Origin: Gracilaria domingensis
Taxonomy: Eukaryota; Rhodophyta; Florideophyceae; Gracilariales; Gracilariaceae
Direction of reading: 5' to 3'
Length of the DNA stretch: 64,000 bases
NCBI GenBank assembly: GCA_022539475.1
Contig: VCMS01000255.1
Coordinates: forward strand, 33,831 to 97,830
Shown here: piece after piece, positions 21,747 to 31,623 of the stretch
How positions within the stretch are numbered: the stretch's first letter is position 1
Layout of the letters: each line of letters begins with the position of its first letter
Notes under the pieces: model-generated
Seen by the model: the letters and a program-made list of their open reading frames with translations, nothing else
Databases searched by the model: none
Told to the model about the DNA's origin: nothing
Program-made: the position numbers and the translations under genes

Positions 21747-22949
21747 TTACGGTCTTTGAACTCTACCGTATACGGACGCGATTTGATTTAAACCCGCAAC
21801 TCTAGTCCGGTAGTTCACGAGATGGGCTGCAACGCTTAACAGTCGCCCATGCTTGTAATGATCACCGGGAAGGGTCCTCGTCAGGCGGCGGAACGGAGCC
21901 TTCAGGCCACGAACACCCCACTCAGCGCTTTGCCTCTCACTCGGGTAGATGCGCTGTAGCAATAGCTCCACTGGTACACATACGTTCGAAAATGGCAGGT
22001 CTATCCATTCGTTAACTTTTCGGGCCCTCAGAACCTTTACTGTCCGCCTGTCATTCACAAACGCCTTGTCCCCAAGCACCGCGAAACCGGGAGGAGTAAT
22101 GGAGTCCGATGCTAAACAAGGCCAGTAAAGCCCCGAACTATAAGCCAATCGACTATCGTGCCAGCTGCCAGGGTAGTTAAGAGCGGCGTGAATGATTTCT
22201 CCAAGAAAGTTCCAAACGAGAAGGTTTGTACATTCAACTCGTTGTGTCATGGCGTTGTAAAAGGCATTCTGCGTTATCGAATCTTCGAAGTCAGGAACGC
22301 GCGACCTTGCTCCGTCGCTTATGGCGAACACTCCACGTAATGAGTATCCATAAAAGCGATTCTTTACAAGCAGTTTGCACGAGTCTTTCATTTCTAACAC
22401 AGTTGGCTATTTGATACGAAGGAAAACAAGAATTGGATCACAAACAACAGCACTCATGACTGTCATTCCATATTTCAACCATTCTCCAAGCGTAGATGAG
22501 GTGATTCCGAAGACAGGACATAAATTATACTCTTTATCTCCGCTTTTCAAGTACCAAAGTACCAAACCCAGGAGATCTTCGATTTCTAGAAGCTGTTTGC
22601 GCCCTCGTCTAGAGTTCGATTTTCGGAATGGAGATCCATGCATTATACTTTTGCGTCTATCGGAAAACCATGGTGGCAAATTTCGGAAGAATAAAGCGCG
22701 TGGAAAGCTGGTCGCTACAAGGAAGTCTGCATTAGAGCCACAACGAAGCAAATGGCGCCATGGCGTTGTGTGTAATTGCGGCTTAAGAAGACCGACACGA
22801 TAATACTTCACGTGCTTCGTTGATCGTCTGAACTCTCTTCTTGGCTGTGGACGGTTGCATTTTCGTACGGATAGCAGGGACCAGAGTTGAAGGATGACGG
22901 TTGTGATTTGGAAAACGAGTGTGAGGTGTGCACTAGAACGAGACGGCAT
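21747..22949 (-). pseudogene. DDE_Tnp_4 (PIF/Harbinger-like) transposase, copy B
   Basis: From ATG 22949 one frame of about 400 codons continues to 21747 with a single in-frame TAG at 22407-22409. Copy A has Trp at that site (RITWPTEVE against RIK-stop-PTVLE). Catalytic blocks are FAISDGAR, AVLGDKAFVN and RQSAEWGVRGLKAPFRRL, supplying Asp, Asp and Glu. The N-terminal half carries KYYRVGLLKPQLHTTPWRHLL, strongly conserved in A. It would be a complete transposase but for the one nonsense codon. Confidence 0.8.
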
Positions 22950-23067
22950 GGAGATGAGAGTGGCGGACGTACTGCACGTCAAGTGAGACTGTTCTGTTTC
23001 ATCTGGTTTTTAAATAAATATGATACTGTCGCGTCAATGTACGCGCCAGTTACTTGAAACTTTCATG

Positions 23068-23126
23068 GTGGTCACGGTTTAGAAATCTGGTCGGGGGTTC
23101 GCTTAGGGCCTTTCCCCATAAAGACA
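23068..23126 (+). repeat. left terminal inverted repeat of element C
   Basis: Pairs with 26780-26832. The two arms share GTGGTCACGGTTTAGAAAT, TGGTCGGGG, AGGGCCTTTCC and CATAAAGACA. A 3-6 nt length difference sits in the middle. Confidence 0.8.
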
Positions 23127-23229
23127 GACACGGTGCAATTTGTCTGAAAACGTTTACATTTCGAACAAAACACATCCGAAAAAGACACGTCGAACTTGTC
23201 CACGTTCAATCAAAACGCATTACATTTTG

Positions 23230-24370
23230 TCCGCGCTTTTAGAGCGACGACAAGCGCCGGACAACCCAGCGCTCAAAACGGTTCACTGCAGTCCAAAAGT
23301 GGAGCGGCGGCGAGAGCGCCTGTTACAGGTACTGCACACACGCCGCCGCCGACGCACTTGCCGTCGCTTCTTGGCGCCGCACTTGGCGCCGCTCCGCTGC
23401 AACCGCTCTTTGCCGCAATACACGACGCTGCCCTTTCCCGTTCTCCTCACTGCTACCACGGTTCTCGCCGGACTCGCGGCTCCTTCTTCCCCCCGGTCCC
23501 GCCGACGTTCCTTCTCACTACATTCGGCACAATCTCCTGTTGCCCCCGCTTTTGAAGCCGCACTCGCCACCCAATTCTGTCGCGGCAATCGACAACGTTT
23601 TTGCTATCATAATCGCCGCCGAAACTTTCCGCGGCACTCGCCGCCAGCCCTTGTCGCCGCAATCATTGCCTCCTCGCTGCCTCATTTTCGATCGCTCTTC
23701 TCCGTCATACAGGCCACTGCGTCTTCCCGCCACACTGTCCACCGCCCGTCGCCGCTGCACTCGCCGCCGCATTCGCCGCGGACTCCTGCCGCACTTTTCC
23801 CCAACCCTTACCGACCTATTCGCCGCCGCCCTTTGCCCCTCGCTCTTTACCGCCCCTCGGCCGCACTTGCTGCCTGTCTCTCCTCACCGCCGCACTTGCC
23901 GGCCGCAGCGCCTCACCGCCGCACTTACTGCCCGCCGCTCTTTTCCGCCATACTTCTTTTTGCTCGTTGCGGCCGCCCTCGCGCCGCCGCCCCTCTGCCG
24001 CACGTGCTGCCACACCTGCCGTCGCCTGGCTGCCGCTCTCGTTTCCACTATTGTTGCAGGCTTTGTAGCTGCTCTTGCCGTTATCCCCGCCACCGCTCTT
24101 CCGCTGCACATCCTGGCCACGAATATTGCCTTGGTTTTTGCTACCGCTTTTACTGCGATCAATCAGTGCCCTTCTCGTTGCCCAACTCGCTTCCCACCGC
24201 ACTTGTCGCCCCATTACCTCGCTACCACTCTTCCCGCGATACACAGTGTCCGTGTTTTCGCCACACTTTCCGGCACTCATTCTGTTCCAACCCAGAGAAC
24301 CTGCCGCCGCGCATTAACATCGCAAAAATTGAAGCGAAGCGGGGCATGCACATCTTCGGTACGGGTAGAC
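23230..24370. repeat. GC-rich degenerate minisatellite in element C
   Basis: Words such as CCGCCGCACTTGCC and TCGCCGC recur irregularly. All plus frames are long and open (one spans 23140-24375), but the peptides are low-complexity Pro/Arg/Ser/Ala with no domain. I consider it non-coding repeat DNA, comparable in character to 7.6-8.8 kb in element A. It sits just upstream of the transposase start and could include its promoter. Confidence 0.6.
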
Positions 24371-24390
24371 TCTGACCGTGGACCTGTTCA

Positions 24391-25692
24391 ATGACACACG
24401 CCATGAGAGGCTTGGACGCAGAGCATAGCAGTACGGACTCCACACATCCGGAAAGTCCAGGAGTATCCGTGGCGCAAAGGAACGCTTTCGCAATGATTGC
24501 GCAATGCATTATGGGCCTCGACGATGAAAGCGATCAGCTTATTGCCTCTCTTGTCACCGAAGGAGACCAAATGGGGATTCTCGTCAACTCATCGGATATG
24601 CGTGGGGGTGGTAATAACAGGGTATGGTGCAGAATAAGAAATTCTCCAAGATGGCTGTACGACTACGCTTTTCATCCGGATGTGAGATTGACCCCTACTT
24701 GGTCTTCCCTTTTCAGGGTTCCACACGGAATTTTTTGTCAGTTGGTCGCAGCTGTATATGTAAGCAGTCTGGCACCAGAGAGAACAAGAGGACGAAAACC
24801 GCTGGCCATTGAGCTGCGGGTGGCTGCGTTTCTGATGTACGTGGGAGGGGGAACCTGCGAGCGCGTTGCGACGACGTTGGGAATAGGTCGCAGTACAGTC
24901 AATGACTGCATTCGAACTGTATCGAGCACAATCTGTAGGACATTCAATGATGAAGTAAGGTTTCCGACGACAGAGGGAGAAGTTGCGGAAGTGATGGCAG
25001 GATTCAAAAGGCTAGCTGGTTTACCGTATTGCGTGGGTGCGATCGATGGCACACACATTCGTTGGCCGGCATGCCCAGAAGACCAGTACTATGAGTATCG
25101 GTGTTACAAAGGCTTCACAAGTATTATAATATTCGCGGTTTGCGATGCAAGAAGGAGAATAATATATGCCGATGTGGGGCTTCCGGGCGTGCTGGGAGAC
25201 AGTTCGATATATGGACGGTCAGTGCTGAAGAGGAATATTGAGAGTGGGAAATGGCTGGGCGACGCAATAGTAAAGGATCTTAAGGTTGGAGGCATACGTG
25301 TGAGGCCTTACTTGATGGGAGACTGTGCCTTTACATTAGAGGAAAACATGATGAAGTCAAGTTCTGAAGCGGAAATGAAAGCCAATCCTGTGCTACGAGT
25401 GTGGGACAAAATTGCATCGACGACTCGAAAATCCATTGAGTGTTCATTTGGCATACTAAAAATCCGCTTTCCCATTCTCCGCACTGGTATTCACTTGCAC
25501 CACGAAGACACCATCTCAATTATGCTAATGGCCTGCATAATTGTTCATAATATGTCACTGTGTGACAGTGAGCAGTACGAAACAGACCTACTTGATGATA
25601 TGGAAGGCAATGCAGATGAAGTAACAGAAGACACAGCAAGAGGCCGTGCACAACGTGATGCGCTTCTTTACTATATTCTTTATAAGGAGTAA
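24391..25692 (+). CDS. PIF/Harbinger transposase, intact
   Basis: 433 codons from ATG 24391. An N-terminal helical region is followed by a helix-turn-helix-like segment (AAFLMYVGGGTCERVATTLGIGRSTVNDCI, core GIGRSTVNDCI). The DDE nuclease has CVGAIDGTHIRWP (first Asp), the Harbinger-typical YKGFTSIIIFAVCD and GVLGDSSIY, LMGDCAFTL (second Asp) and SIECSFGILKIRFPIL (Glu). The C-terminus ends with CIIVHNM, usual for the family. Length and motifs match an active-type enzyme. It converges with the SANT ORF, whose stop lies about 15 nt away. It is only distantly similar to transposases A and B. Confidence 0.92.
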   Translation: MTHAMRGLDAEHSSTDSTHPESPGVSVAQRNAFAMIAQCIMGLDDESDQLIASLVTEGDQMGILVNSSDMRGGGNNRVWCRIRNSPRWLYDYAFHPDVRLTPTWSSLFRVPHGIFCQLVAAVYVSSLAPERTRGRKPLAIELRVAAFLMYVGGGTCERVATTLGIGRSTVNDCIRTVSSTICRTFNDEVRFPTTEGEVAEVMAGFKRLAGLPYCVGAIDGTHIRWPACPEDQYYEYRCYKGFTSIIIFAVCDARRRIIYADVGLPGVLGDSSIYGRSVLKRNIESGKWLGDAIVKDLKVGGIRVRPYLMGDCAFTLEENMMKSSSEAEMKANPVLRVWDKIASTTRKSIECSFGILKIRFPILRTGIHLHHEDTISIMLMACIIVHNMSLCDSEQYETDLLDDMEGNADEVTEDTARGRAQRDALLYYILYKE

Positions 25693-25706
25693 AGATGTTT
25701 TCTGAC

Positions 25707-26410
25707 TTACATCTTGTCAATAAACTTCTCGAGCAGCATATGCATCTCTGAGCGTTCTTCGTTGCCGCGTTTCATTTCACTGATACTTTGGCTATGACGC
25801 TCTGACTGCTCAGTAGAGTACCTTTCAAGAAAGCCTTTCCCAGACGTTTTCACTCGCTTACCGCTACTGCCTAGCGTCACATCATCAATTCCGTCGGCTG
25901 TGCTCAATGCACCGGAAGGTTCATGACGGGCCTTCCCTGATTTGAGCTCATGTAACTCCTCAAAGAAAGGCGGTTTGTTATAAAGGCTTTTATAGTCCCC
26001 ATCAAGCCCAGACGTAGAAATCTTTTGCATATACGCGGTATAGTCATTCCAAAGTCGTACAAATTTCTTTTGCCACGCCTGCGTAGAGCGTACAATTCCG
26101 TTTTTGTCCTTGGCCATTTTAATTGCTGCCGCAAATACTTCCTTTAGAGATTTTTGCTGATGCTGTTGAGATCCATATTCAGGCGCTTTCATTTTTTGTA
26201 GTAAGATCAAAACAGTATCATGATCATATTTTTGTTTGGGGGCAAGAGGACCCACTGGTTCGACTTGGGAACTCTATTCTTTATCCGTCACATTGAGTGC
26301 ATCTGTTTTTCTATTTGGTCGGTTTGTAGCGGCACTTATGAGCTTTTGTTGGACCACTGCACCTTGCTGGGCAACAACGGGTTGAGAAGCAGCACTGCTT
26401 TGCTTCAAAT
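25707..26410 (-). pseudogene. SANT/Myb-like protein of element C, with in-frame TAG
   Basis: A frame reads from about 26410, just after a plausible CAG splice acceptor, through SSAASQPVVAQQGAVV and NRKTDALNVTDKE to a TAG at 26274-26276. It then resumes as SSQVEPVGPLAPKQKYDHDT and ends at 25707. The first ATG after the stop is at 26192. The SANT-like part includes LKEVFAAAIKMAKDKNG and STQAWQKKFVRLWNDYTAYM. A charged C-terminal helix follows. A possible first exon near 26521 (MSDNLSSAEQNA) would need an intron. Either the gene is killed by one nonsense codon or the TAG lies in an intron I cannot place. Confidence 0.55.
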
Positions 26411-26779
26411 CTGTTGATGATATGGTTATTGGATAATATATGGGGAATGGCCATTTGTGATCTGCGGCACGCGCTCAGGTGTGGATGGCATTCTGTTCGG
26501 CACTGGAAAGGTTATCGGACATTCTGGAAATGAGGATAGTTGTGCTGGTGAGTTGTGGAAGAGGTGTGGAAGGAATCTGGTTCTCTGACGACCATCGGCA
26601 ATGAGGCGTTGGAACTGGACTCTTTTGTATGCGTACTGTTTGTATTTTGGCGCCAAATGCATGCGTTTGTCTCTGCAATTGTCTTCAAAGGTTTCCACAT
26701 TTCTACAAAATGTCCAATGTTTTTGTGGATGGATTGTGCACAACCCGCCAAAAGCTCCGTGTCCACGGTGCGTTTTGTT

Positions 26780-26832
26780 TGTCTTTATGTGGAAAGGCCC
26801 TTACCCCGACCAAATTTCTAAACCGTGACCAC
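26780..26832 (-). repeat. right terminal inverted repeat of element C
   Basis: Reverse complement of 23068-23126 (TGTCTTTATG...ACCCCGACCA...CCGTGACCAC). It is followed by an 80-nt stretch that also follows the first palindrome at 16.92 kb. Confidence 0.8.
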
Positions 26833-26910
26833 AAGACGGTATGTTTGTGCAGCTCTCATTCGTCGAGAGTTGTCACATTTAGAACTCTAGGAATTTTCGG
26901 AGTCACCCAT

Positions 26911-26948
26911 GGCTCAGCAACCTATTGCTGAGCCAGCAATGATTGCTG
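26911..26948. repeat. two small palindromes upstream of the cyclophilin gene
   Basis: GGCTCAGCAA (26911-26920) pairs with TTGCTGAGCC (26925-26934). Next comes CAGCAAT-G-ATTGCTG (26934-26948). A further TCAGCAATAG follows. The words CAGCAA/TTGCTG are repeated five times within 45 nt. Confidence 0.7.
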
Positions 26949-27083
26949 AGTCAGCAATAGATAGCAAGGGCGGCGCAAAAGGCGCACAGGCTGCACGTGG
27001 CGGTATGATGGGCGGCGGCGCGAATCTCGCGGCGGCTGCCCGCTCGCCGCGCAACTCGCCGCGGACGCATATATATTATATAT

Positions 27084-27090
27084 TATATAA
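27084..27090 (+). promoter_or_regulatory. TATA box of the cyclophilin gene
   Basis: TATATAA at the end of an ATATATTATATATTATATAAG tract, 90 nt before the ATG at 27180. The Ser-rich gene at 33128 has the same arrangement (TATATAA 94 nt upstream), which supports both. Confidence 0.6.
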
Positions 27091-27179
27091 GCGCCGTCGG
27101 CCCCGCGGGAGACCACTGGCCCTCGATCTCCCTCTGTGCCTCTCTCTTTTTATCACCCTCCCACCCTTCTCCCAGCGCG

Positions 27180-28028
27180 ATGAGGTCCGTTAACGTTACG
27201 GACCATGTATTCTTCGACATGTCCATCGGTGGAGAGCCCGTCGGTCGAATGGTCTTCGGGCTCTTCGGTGAAGACGTTCCCAAAACCGCCAAGAACTTCA
27301 AACATCTCGCACTGCACACCGAGAGATTTGGCTACAAGGACAGTATTTTCCACCGTATCATTCCAGGCTTCATGGTGCGTTATCACCACTCTGTCGTAGT
27401 CACAGGCGCGACTCAAATTGCGCAAATGTGTCCGTGTCTCCGTTCCTGAGCTGACATGTCTTCGTGTCGCACTCTCTCGAATCTTTACCTAGGCCCAAGG
27501 AGGTAAGCCTCATGCACTTGTTCCAATCCGCACCGTTAGTGCCAAGTCGCGAGATTTCGATTCTGACCAGAAGTCACTGCTTACGCTCTTTCTTACGCCC
27601 CCTCAGGTGACTTCGAGAATAGCGATGGTACTGGCGGAAAATCCATCTATGGTGCCAAGTTTGAAGACGAGAATTTCAAATTAAGAATATGATATGCCGC
27701 CAACACTTTCAGCGTTCGCCATGTGTGCTTTTGCTGAAACTAACCCAAAATTACGCCACAAACCCAATAGCACGTTGGCCGCGGCGTGCTATCAATAGCT
27801 AACTCAGACAAGAATACCAACGGTGCACAGTTTTTTGTCACTTTCAAGGATACTCCGTGGTTGAATGGCCGTCATGTAGTGTTTGGAAAGCTCGTTTCAG
27901 GAGGTGAAGTGCTCGATCGATTGGAGAGCTTGCGTCTTGGAGCAATGGATCGTCCGCAGGAAGATGTTAAGGTTGAAGATTGCGGAACTATCGACTTGGA
28001 TGCCCCGTATAGGATAAACTTATATTGA
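27180..28028 (+). CDS. cyclophilin-type peptidyl-prolyl cis-trans isomerase, four exons
   Basis: Exons 27180-27374, 27493-27502 (10 nt), 27607-27686 and 27771-28028 join in frame to 180 residues. The cyclophilin landmarks are [30 protein letters not shown] + [49 protein letters not shown] and [12 protein letters not shown]. The catalytic Arg (FHR) and QGGDF are present, and HVVFGK closes the active site. No signal peptide is present, so it is probably cytosolic or nuclear, acting on prolyl peptide bonds. Introns 1 and 2 are GT-AG. Intron 3 (27687-27770) begins ATATGA and ends AATAG, so its 5' site is not GT. No GT nearby restores the frame. The branch-like CTAAC near 27740 is intact. Confidence 0.9.
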
Positions 28029-28819
28029 TGAGTGCCACCGAACGCTGAGGAGAGGCGTTTATCGTTAACACCATGTAAACATGGAATTCAATAGCGCCGC
28101 ATGTCTGCTGCTCTTTGGTTCCAGTCTTCTCGCTGACTTTGCTTTCCGTATTGAGTCTCACCAAAAGCTCTCGGATATTCGTTCATTTATGAAACTCGTC
28201 TACGACGCAGGGTAAGCGGCTCGAGGCCCCTCGTGGTCTTGGAGGTCGGCGGGTACTGGTATCCGCTACCCTACGGACAAGTAAACGAAGCGTTTCATCC
28301 AGTACATTTCCGTTTTTCCCACACTTCCCAGCCTGCGCCGCGCATCTTCGCAGTGACCCGGGAGTGTAGTGTTTGCGTCGTGGATCTCGGTGGACGACGC
28401 ATTCCTTGTCATGAGTTCGAGATGGAAAGCTTGATGTCTAATGGCGCGTTCTTGCAATTTCCTAACGGACGGTTCGCACGCCCGTCTTCGTTAACGTCTA
28501 CAACTTCATCAAATTCACATCCCGTTTCCTGTTTACCACATCATTATGCTCCAACCAAGGAATAACAACAGTTCTCTCTCTTTTATATTATGCTGTTACG
28601 GAACTGGATCTGCTCGCTACGCCGTTTTCCCTTAAACGTTGCCCCGGGCAGCGTCTCCGGGAAAGCGGCGCTACAACGCTCAAAATTTTAACAAACCACC
28701 CGTCAAAGCATAGACTCAGGTGCCTGTTGCAGATAAGGACTCATCCCTCTTTAAGAGCTTTAAGCGTGAGATTTATAAAATTGGCGACATCAGCAAACAG
28801 ATTGCGTCCTTCAAATGAG
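28029..28819 (+). other. unidentified coding-like fragments downstream of cyclophilin
   Basis: ATG 28081 opens about 40 codons (CLLLFGSSLLADFAFRIESH...) ending at GGG-TAA with a possible GTAAGC donor at about 28212. A second open stretch (28233-28565) has no ATG start. A third around 28740-28810 (SSLFKSFKREIYKIGDISKQ) ends in TGA. They could be exons of one gene or decayed pieces. I recognise no family. Confidence 0.3.
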
Positions 28820-29969
28820 CTGTGAGACAGGAGGTATCGGACTCTACCGACGTTATCCGCACAAACTCTCACATTCGCAATATCGGCTGTGATCTCTGTC
28901 CACATTTAATCTTTGTGCGCCGACGAGTCCATGATGATCTGCTGCGCAAAATTCGAAGATTGAAGCATGCTGTACCTTGTATTGGTTGGGAACTCTGGAG
29001 TAGGAAATAGTGTGTTTCAGCAATAATATCTGGCTCGCATCTTCAGTGAAGACTTGTGTATGGGCCCCTGCCAGCCAACTACTTTACGAGTACCGCCGCC
29101 CCCGACGTCGTAGTGCAACAGATCGGAGCAAATAGAACAGAGCTCTATTTCGTACCGGAGCGCAAGGATGCGTTTGTGAAAAGCGATCCAGAAGGTTTAC
29201 TTGATGCGTTCACCCGCAGCGCACCCTTTTGCTGTTCGGGCCTGGCACGGACATTTGCGAACCTGCGTGGTATCCTGAGAATAAGACATCCGCGTTTGTT
29301 TCCCCGAATCGTTCAAGGTACAAAGAATTCCTTAAAAGGGGAGCAGTGGAGCTGTACAATCCGGTATGGGATCTCGACAAAATTTTTAATGTGGCGCAAG
29401 TGAAGCGATCCGAGCCATCTTTTCGAGATGAATGAAAAGCTTGTATACATAATCGGCGGTGAAGGAACGATTCGATGACTTTGGCGGCATTCTACGATAC
29501 TGCCTTCCACAGCATTCTGGCGTTCTTATGGGTGCGCGAAAAGAACGAACGAGGGCTCTTGAAGACAGCAACAGAAGCAGCTTGATTCGATATGACACAT
29601 TCGAGCATCCGGGGGTTAGTCACCATTTAGCGTTAATGAAGGTGGAAGGTACAGGACCAGAACCATTCAAAAATGCTACAAATCGACCTGGTGAACAATG
29701 AAGTAAGATACTAGCTCCGGTGTGCATGGTTGTCAGTTTCTCTTTTGGATAAGATTCGCGTTCTAATGCGCAACGACGAGACGGGTTTTATGGAGAAGGC
29801 CTGTCAGGGCATTATTGAAGATATTGTGGCTAAAAATTTGATGCGCAAGACATTGCGGCGTCAGAGGGTTGTCATGGCAGATGTTGGGCTCGGGGAAGAC
29901 GACGAAAATTTTTCAAGCGGGCTAGTATCAAACCGCGTCGACGGAATCGTACTTAAATTCAAGAAATGA
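28820..29969 (+). pseudogene. Crinkler-type P-loop NTPase relic
   Basis: Coding sense switches among the three frames. Order of recognisable pieces: LLRKIRRLKHA, then LVLVGNSGVGNSVFQQ-stop-YLARIF, a Walker A in which the Lys is Asn, then DVVVQQIGANRTELYFV. After that come LLFGPGTDICEPAWYPEN, RSRYKEFLKRGAVELYNPVW, ERFDDFGGILRY and a C-terminal DKIRVLMRN...IIEDIVAKNLM segment. This sequence of blocks (P-loop, strand, KEF...LYMPVW-like motif, RF..FGG..R) is that of the NTPase domain of Crinkler/CR-type proteins known from oomycetes, fungi and other eukaryotes. At least three frameshifts, a stop after the P-loop and the lost Lys make it non-functional. Family call is by pattern recall and is moderate. 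Confidence 0.55.
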
Positions 29970-31614
29970 GAGAAAGAGTGTTATACGTACCTTTGAAAAA
30001 GAATTGTCCACTTCGGACATGGTGTGGAAATATGATGGTGTGCTCTCTGTGGCAAATGCTACGGTTCAAAGCAGCGGGTCGAAACAGGTTGCCGGCGTCG
30101 AAACATTTATAAATCAGTTGTGCGTGCCTGAAGAGTACAAAAAGGACTGTGCATCGTGGCGAAAACGATATGTACAATACGCTGAAAGAGGAGGTGCCAT
30201 TGACGACAAAGAAGCTGAGAAATTTGGCTGTTGTTGTCTTGGAAATGCCGAAGGACTACGGCACAGGCACATTTGGGTACTGATCAAATCGAACGTCAAT
30301 CGGAGTCTCACAAGATGCTAGGACTATCCAAGCAGAGGCAATACATCTCTCAAAGTGCCGTCATGCAAATCTTCTAGCACATGCTGCGACGTGGGTGAGA
30401 CATGAATACGAACAGGACCGTGGCGGTTAAGATTAGCGAGGATGACGGAGCGGTGATCAAAACTTTGGTAGAGGGCTATGCAGACGGTGATATTGCTCTC
30501 AACCGTGGAGCAATCCAAAGGGGTTCCACGCGACACGAACAGTCACAGTTGGCGAGATAGTAGTCTGCTCTTATGATTCTTCGAGCAAACCACGTGAAGG
30601 TAGGTTGCTGGTGCCATCGTTAGAAAAGGACTGGAGGACTTCTACAGCGCCCTACGACATATCCTGCAAACTGCAAAGGCAAGAGTTGAGAACAGAAATC
30701 TCGTTCTTGTGAAGAAAGAGATTTCTTTTCATATTCGAATCTACAAGGGCTGACTGTGTTTCGCGTTGTCGTTGACATCGGCGGGAGCGTACCGCAGGTG
30801 CTCTTCGCAAGTTGCCGATCAGCGGAGGTGTTTCAGAACTGCCATGTTCGACGACTATCACGCGATCTCTACAACCTTGATGTTTTGCCATGATGGTGAA
30901 CATAGTGAACAGGAAATCAGACTCATCGAACAGGGTGCCGGCAGTGCTTCGGACGTGTTTGCCTACAAAGGACGCCTAGCTACTCTTCCCAGAGAACAAG
31001 ATCCCGTCAGTCCAGCCTCTCTCCCCTCCAAGTCAGCCAAGCATTTCTTCTGCCCAATGCAAGGCCACCGCGTGAAGGTAACAGCAGAGAGAATCTTCTG
31101 CACTTAGCGGAGTTGGAATGCAACTGAAGCAGGTATCTACTCTGTGTCACATCTGTTACAAAGCGAGGCAGATCCATACCCTTTGCTGTCACGACGGTTG
31201 AAGATCTTGTGAAAATCATTCGCGGAGAGCAGCGAGTGGAAGATTCACACGAGGTCAACAGCATACCAACGACAGATGACATTGTTCGGCCCTGTTCAAA
31301 TGGAAGACCTTACAGAGTGACGGATACAGAAAGACTGGTTGTTCAGAAAGATGGGACAGCTACAAAACGGCCGAGTGGAAGATGTTATGGTGTTGGTATG
31401 TGCTGCCGGCGAAGACGATGGACAGGCGCTGACACTAGGCGTCGAAATGATTGGTGAGGCACGAATATGTATGACAGACGAGGCGATTCGCCGTGAACGT
31501 GATGGGGGTGTGGTTGAACTAGACCTGTGGTTCTGTTTCGAAGGTGGCAAGCACGCCAGTAATCAGTTTGGAGTGAGGGGGTGTTTGCAAGGTTTGAGAA
31601 GTTTGGCGGGGTGA
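29970..31614 (+). other. unidentified, probably decayed coding DNA
   Basis: Plus-strand frames 30004-30321, 30766-31107 and 31339-31614 look partly protein-like. Examples are VAGVETFINQLCVPEEYKKD, then in a shifted frame KKLRNLAVVVLEMPKDYG, and GEARICMTDEAIRRERDGG near the end. No ATG-to-stop gene joins them and no family is recognised. The last frame stops 10 nt before the convergent end of Prp38. Confidence 0.3.
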
Positions 31615-31623
31615 CGGTGTAGA

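Larger units (their letters stand above)
17010..22990. mobile_element. composite PIF/Harbinger-like element, copy B
   Basis: It has the same layout as copy A: SANT-like ORF (+, 17202-18416), a GC-rich cargo of about 3.4 kb, then the DDE transposase (-, 22949-21747). Both proteins are clear homologues of copy A's. The cargo differs from A's and includes an ABC-ATPase fragment. The limits are approximate, and no target duplication was found. Confidence 0.55.
23068..26832. mobile_element. PIF/Harbinger element C with long inverted termini
   Basis: Left terminus 23068-23126 begins GTGGTCACGGTTTAGAAATC and continues TGGTCGGGG...AGGGCCTTTCCCCATAAAGACA. Right terminus 26780-26832 is its reverse complement with few changes. 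Inside are GC-rich repeat DNA, an intact transposase (+) and a convergent SANT ORF (-). The usual 3-bp TWA target duplication is not evident at these ends. The right flank shares about 80 bp with the flank of the palindromes at 16.9 kb, so the true outer end may lie further right. Confidence 0.75.

Noticed and set aside
23140-24375. 411-codon plus-strand ORF
   Set aside because: It lies in degenerate CCGCCG repeat DNA, is open in overlapping frames and encodes low-complexity Pro/Arg/Ser peptide without a domain.
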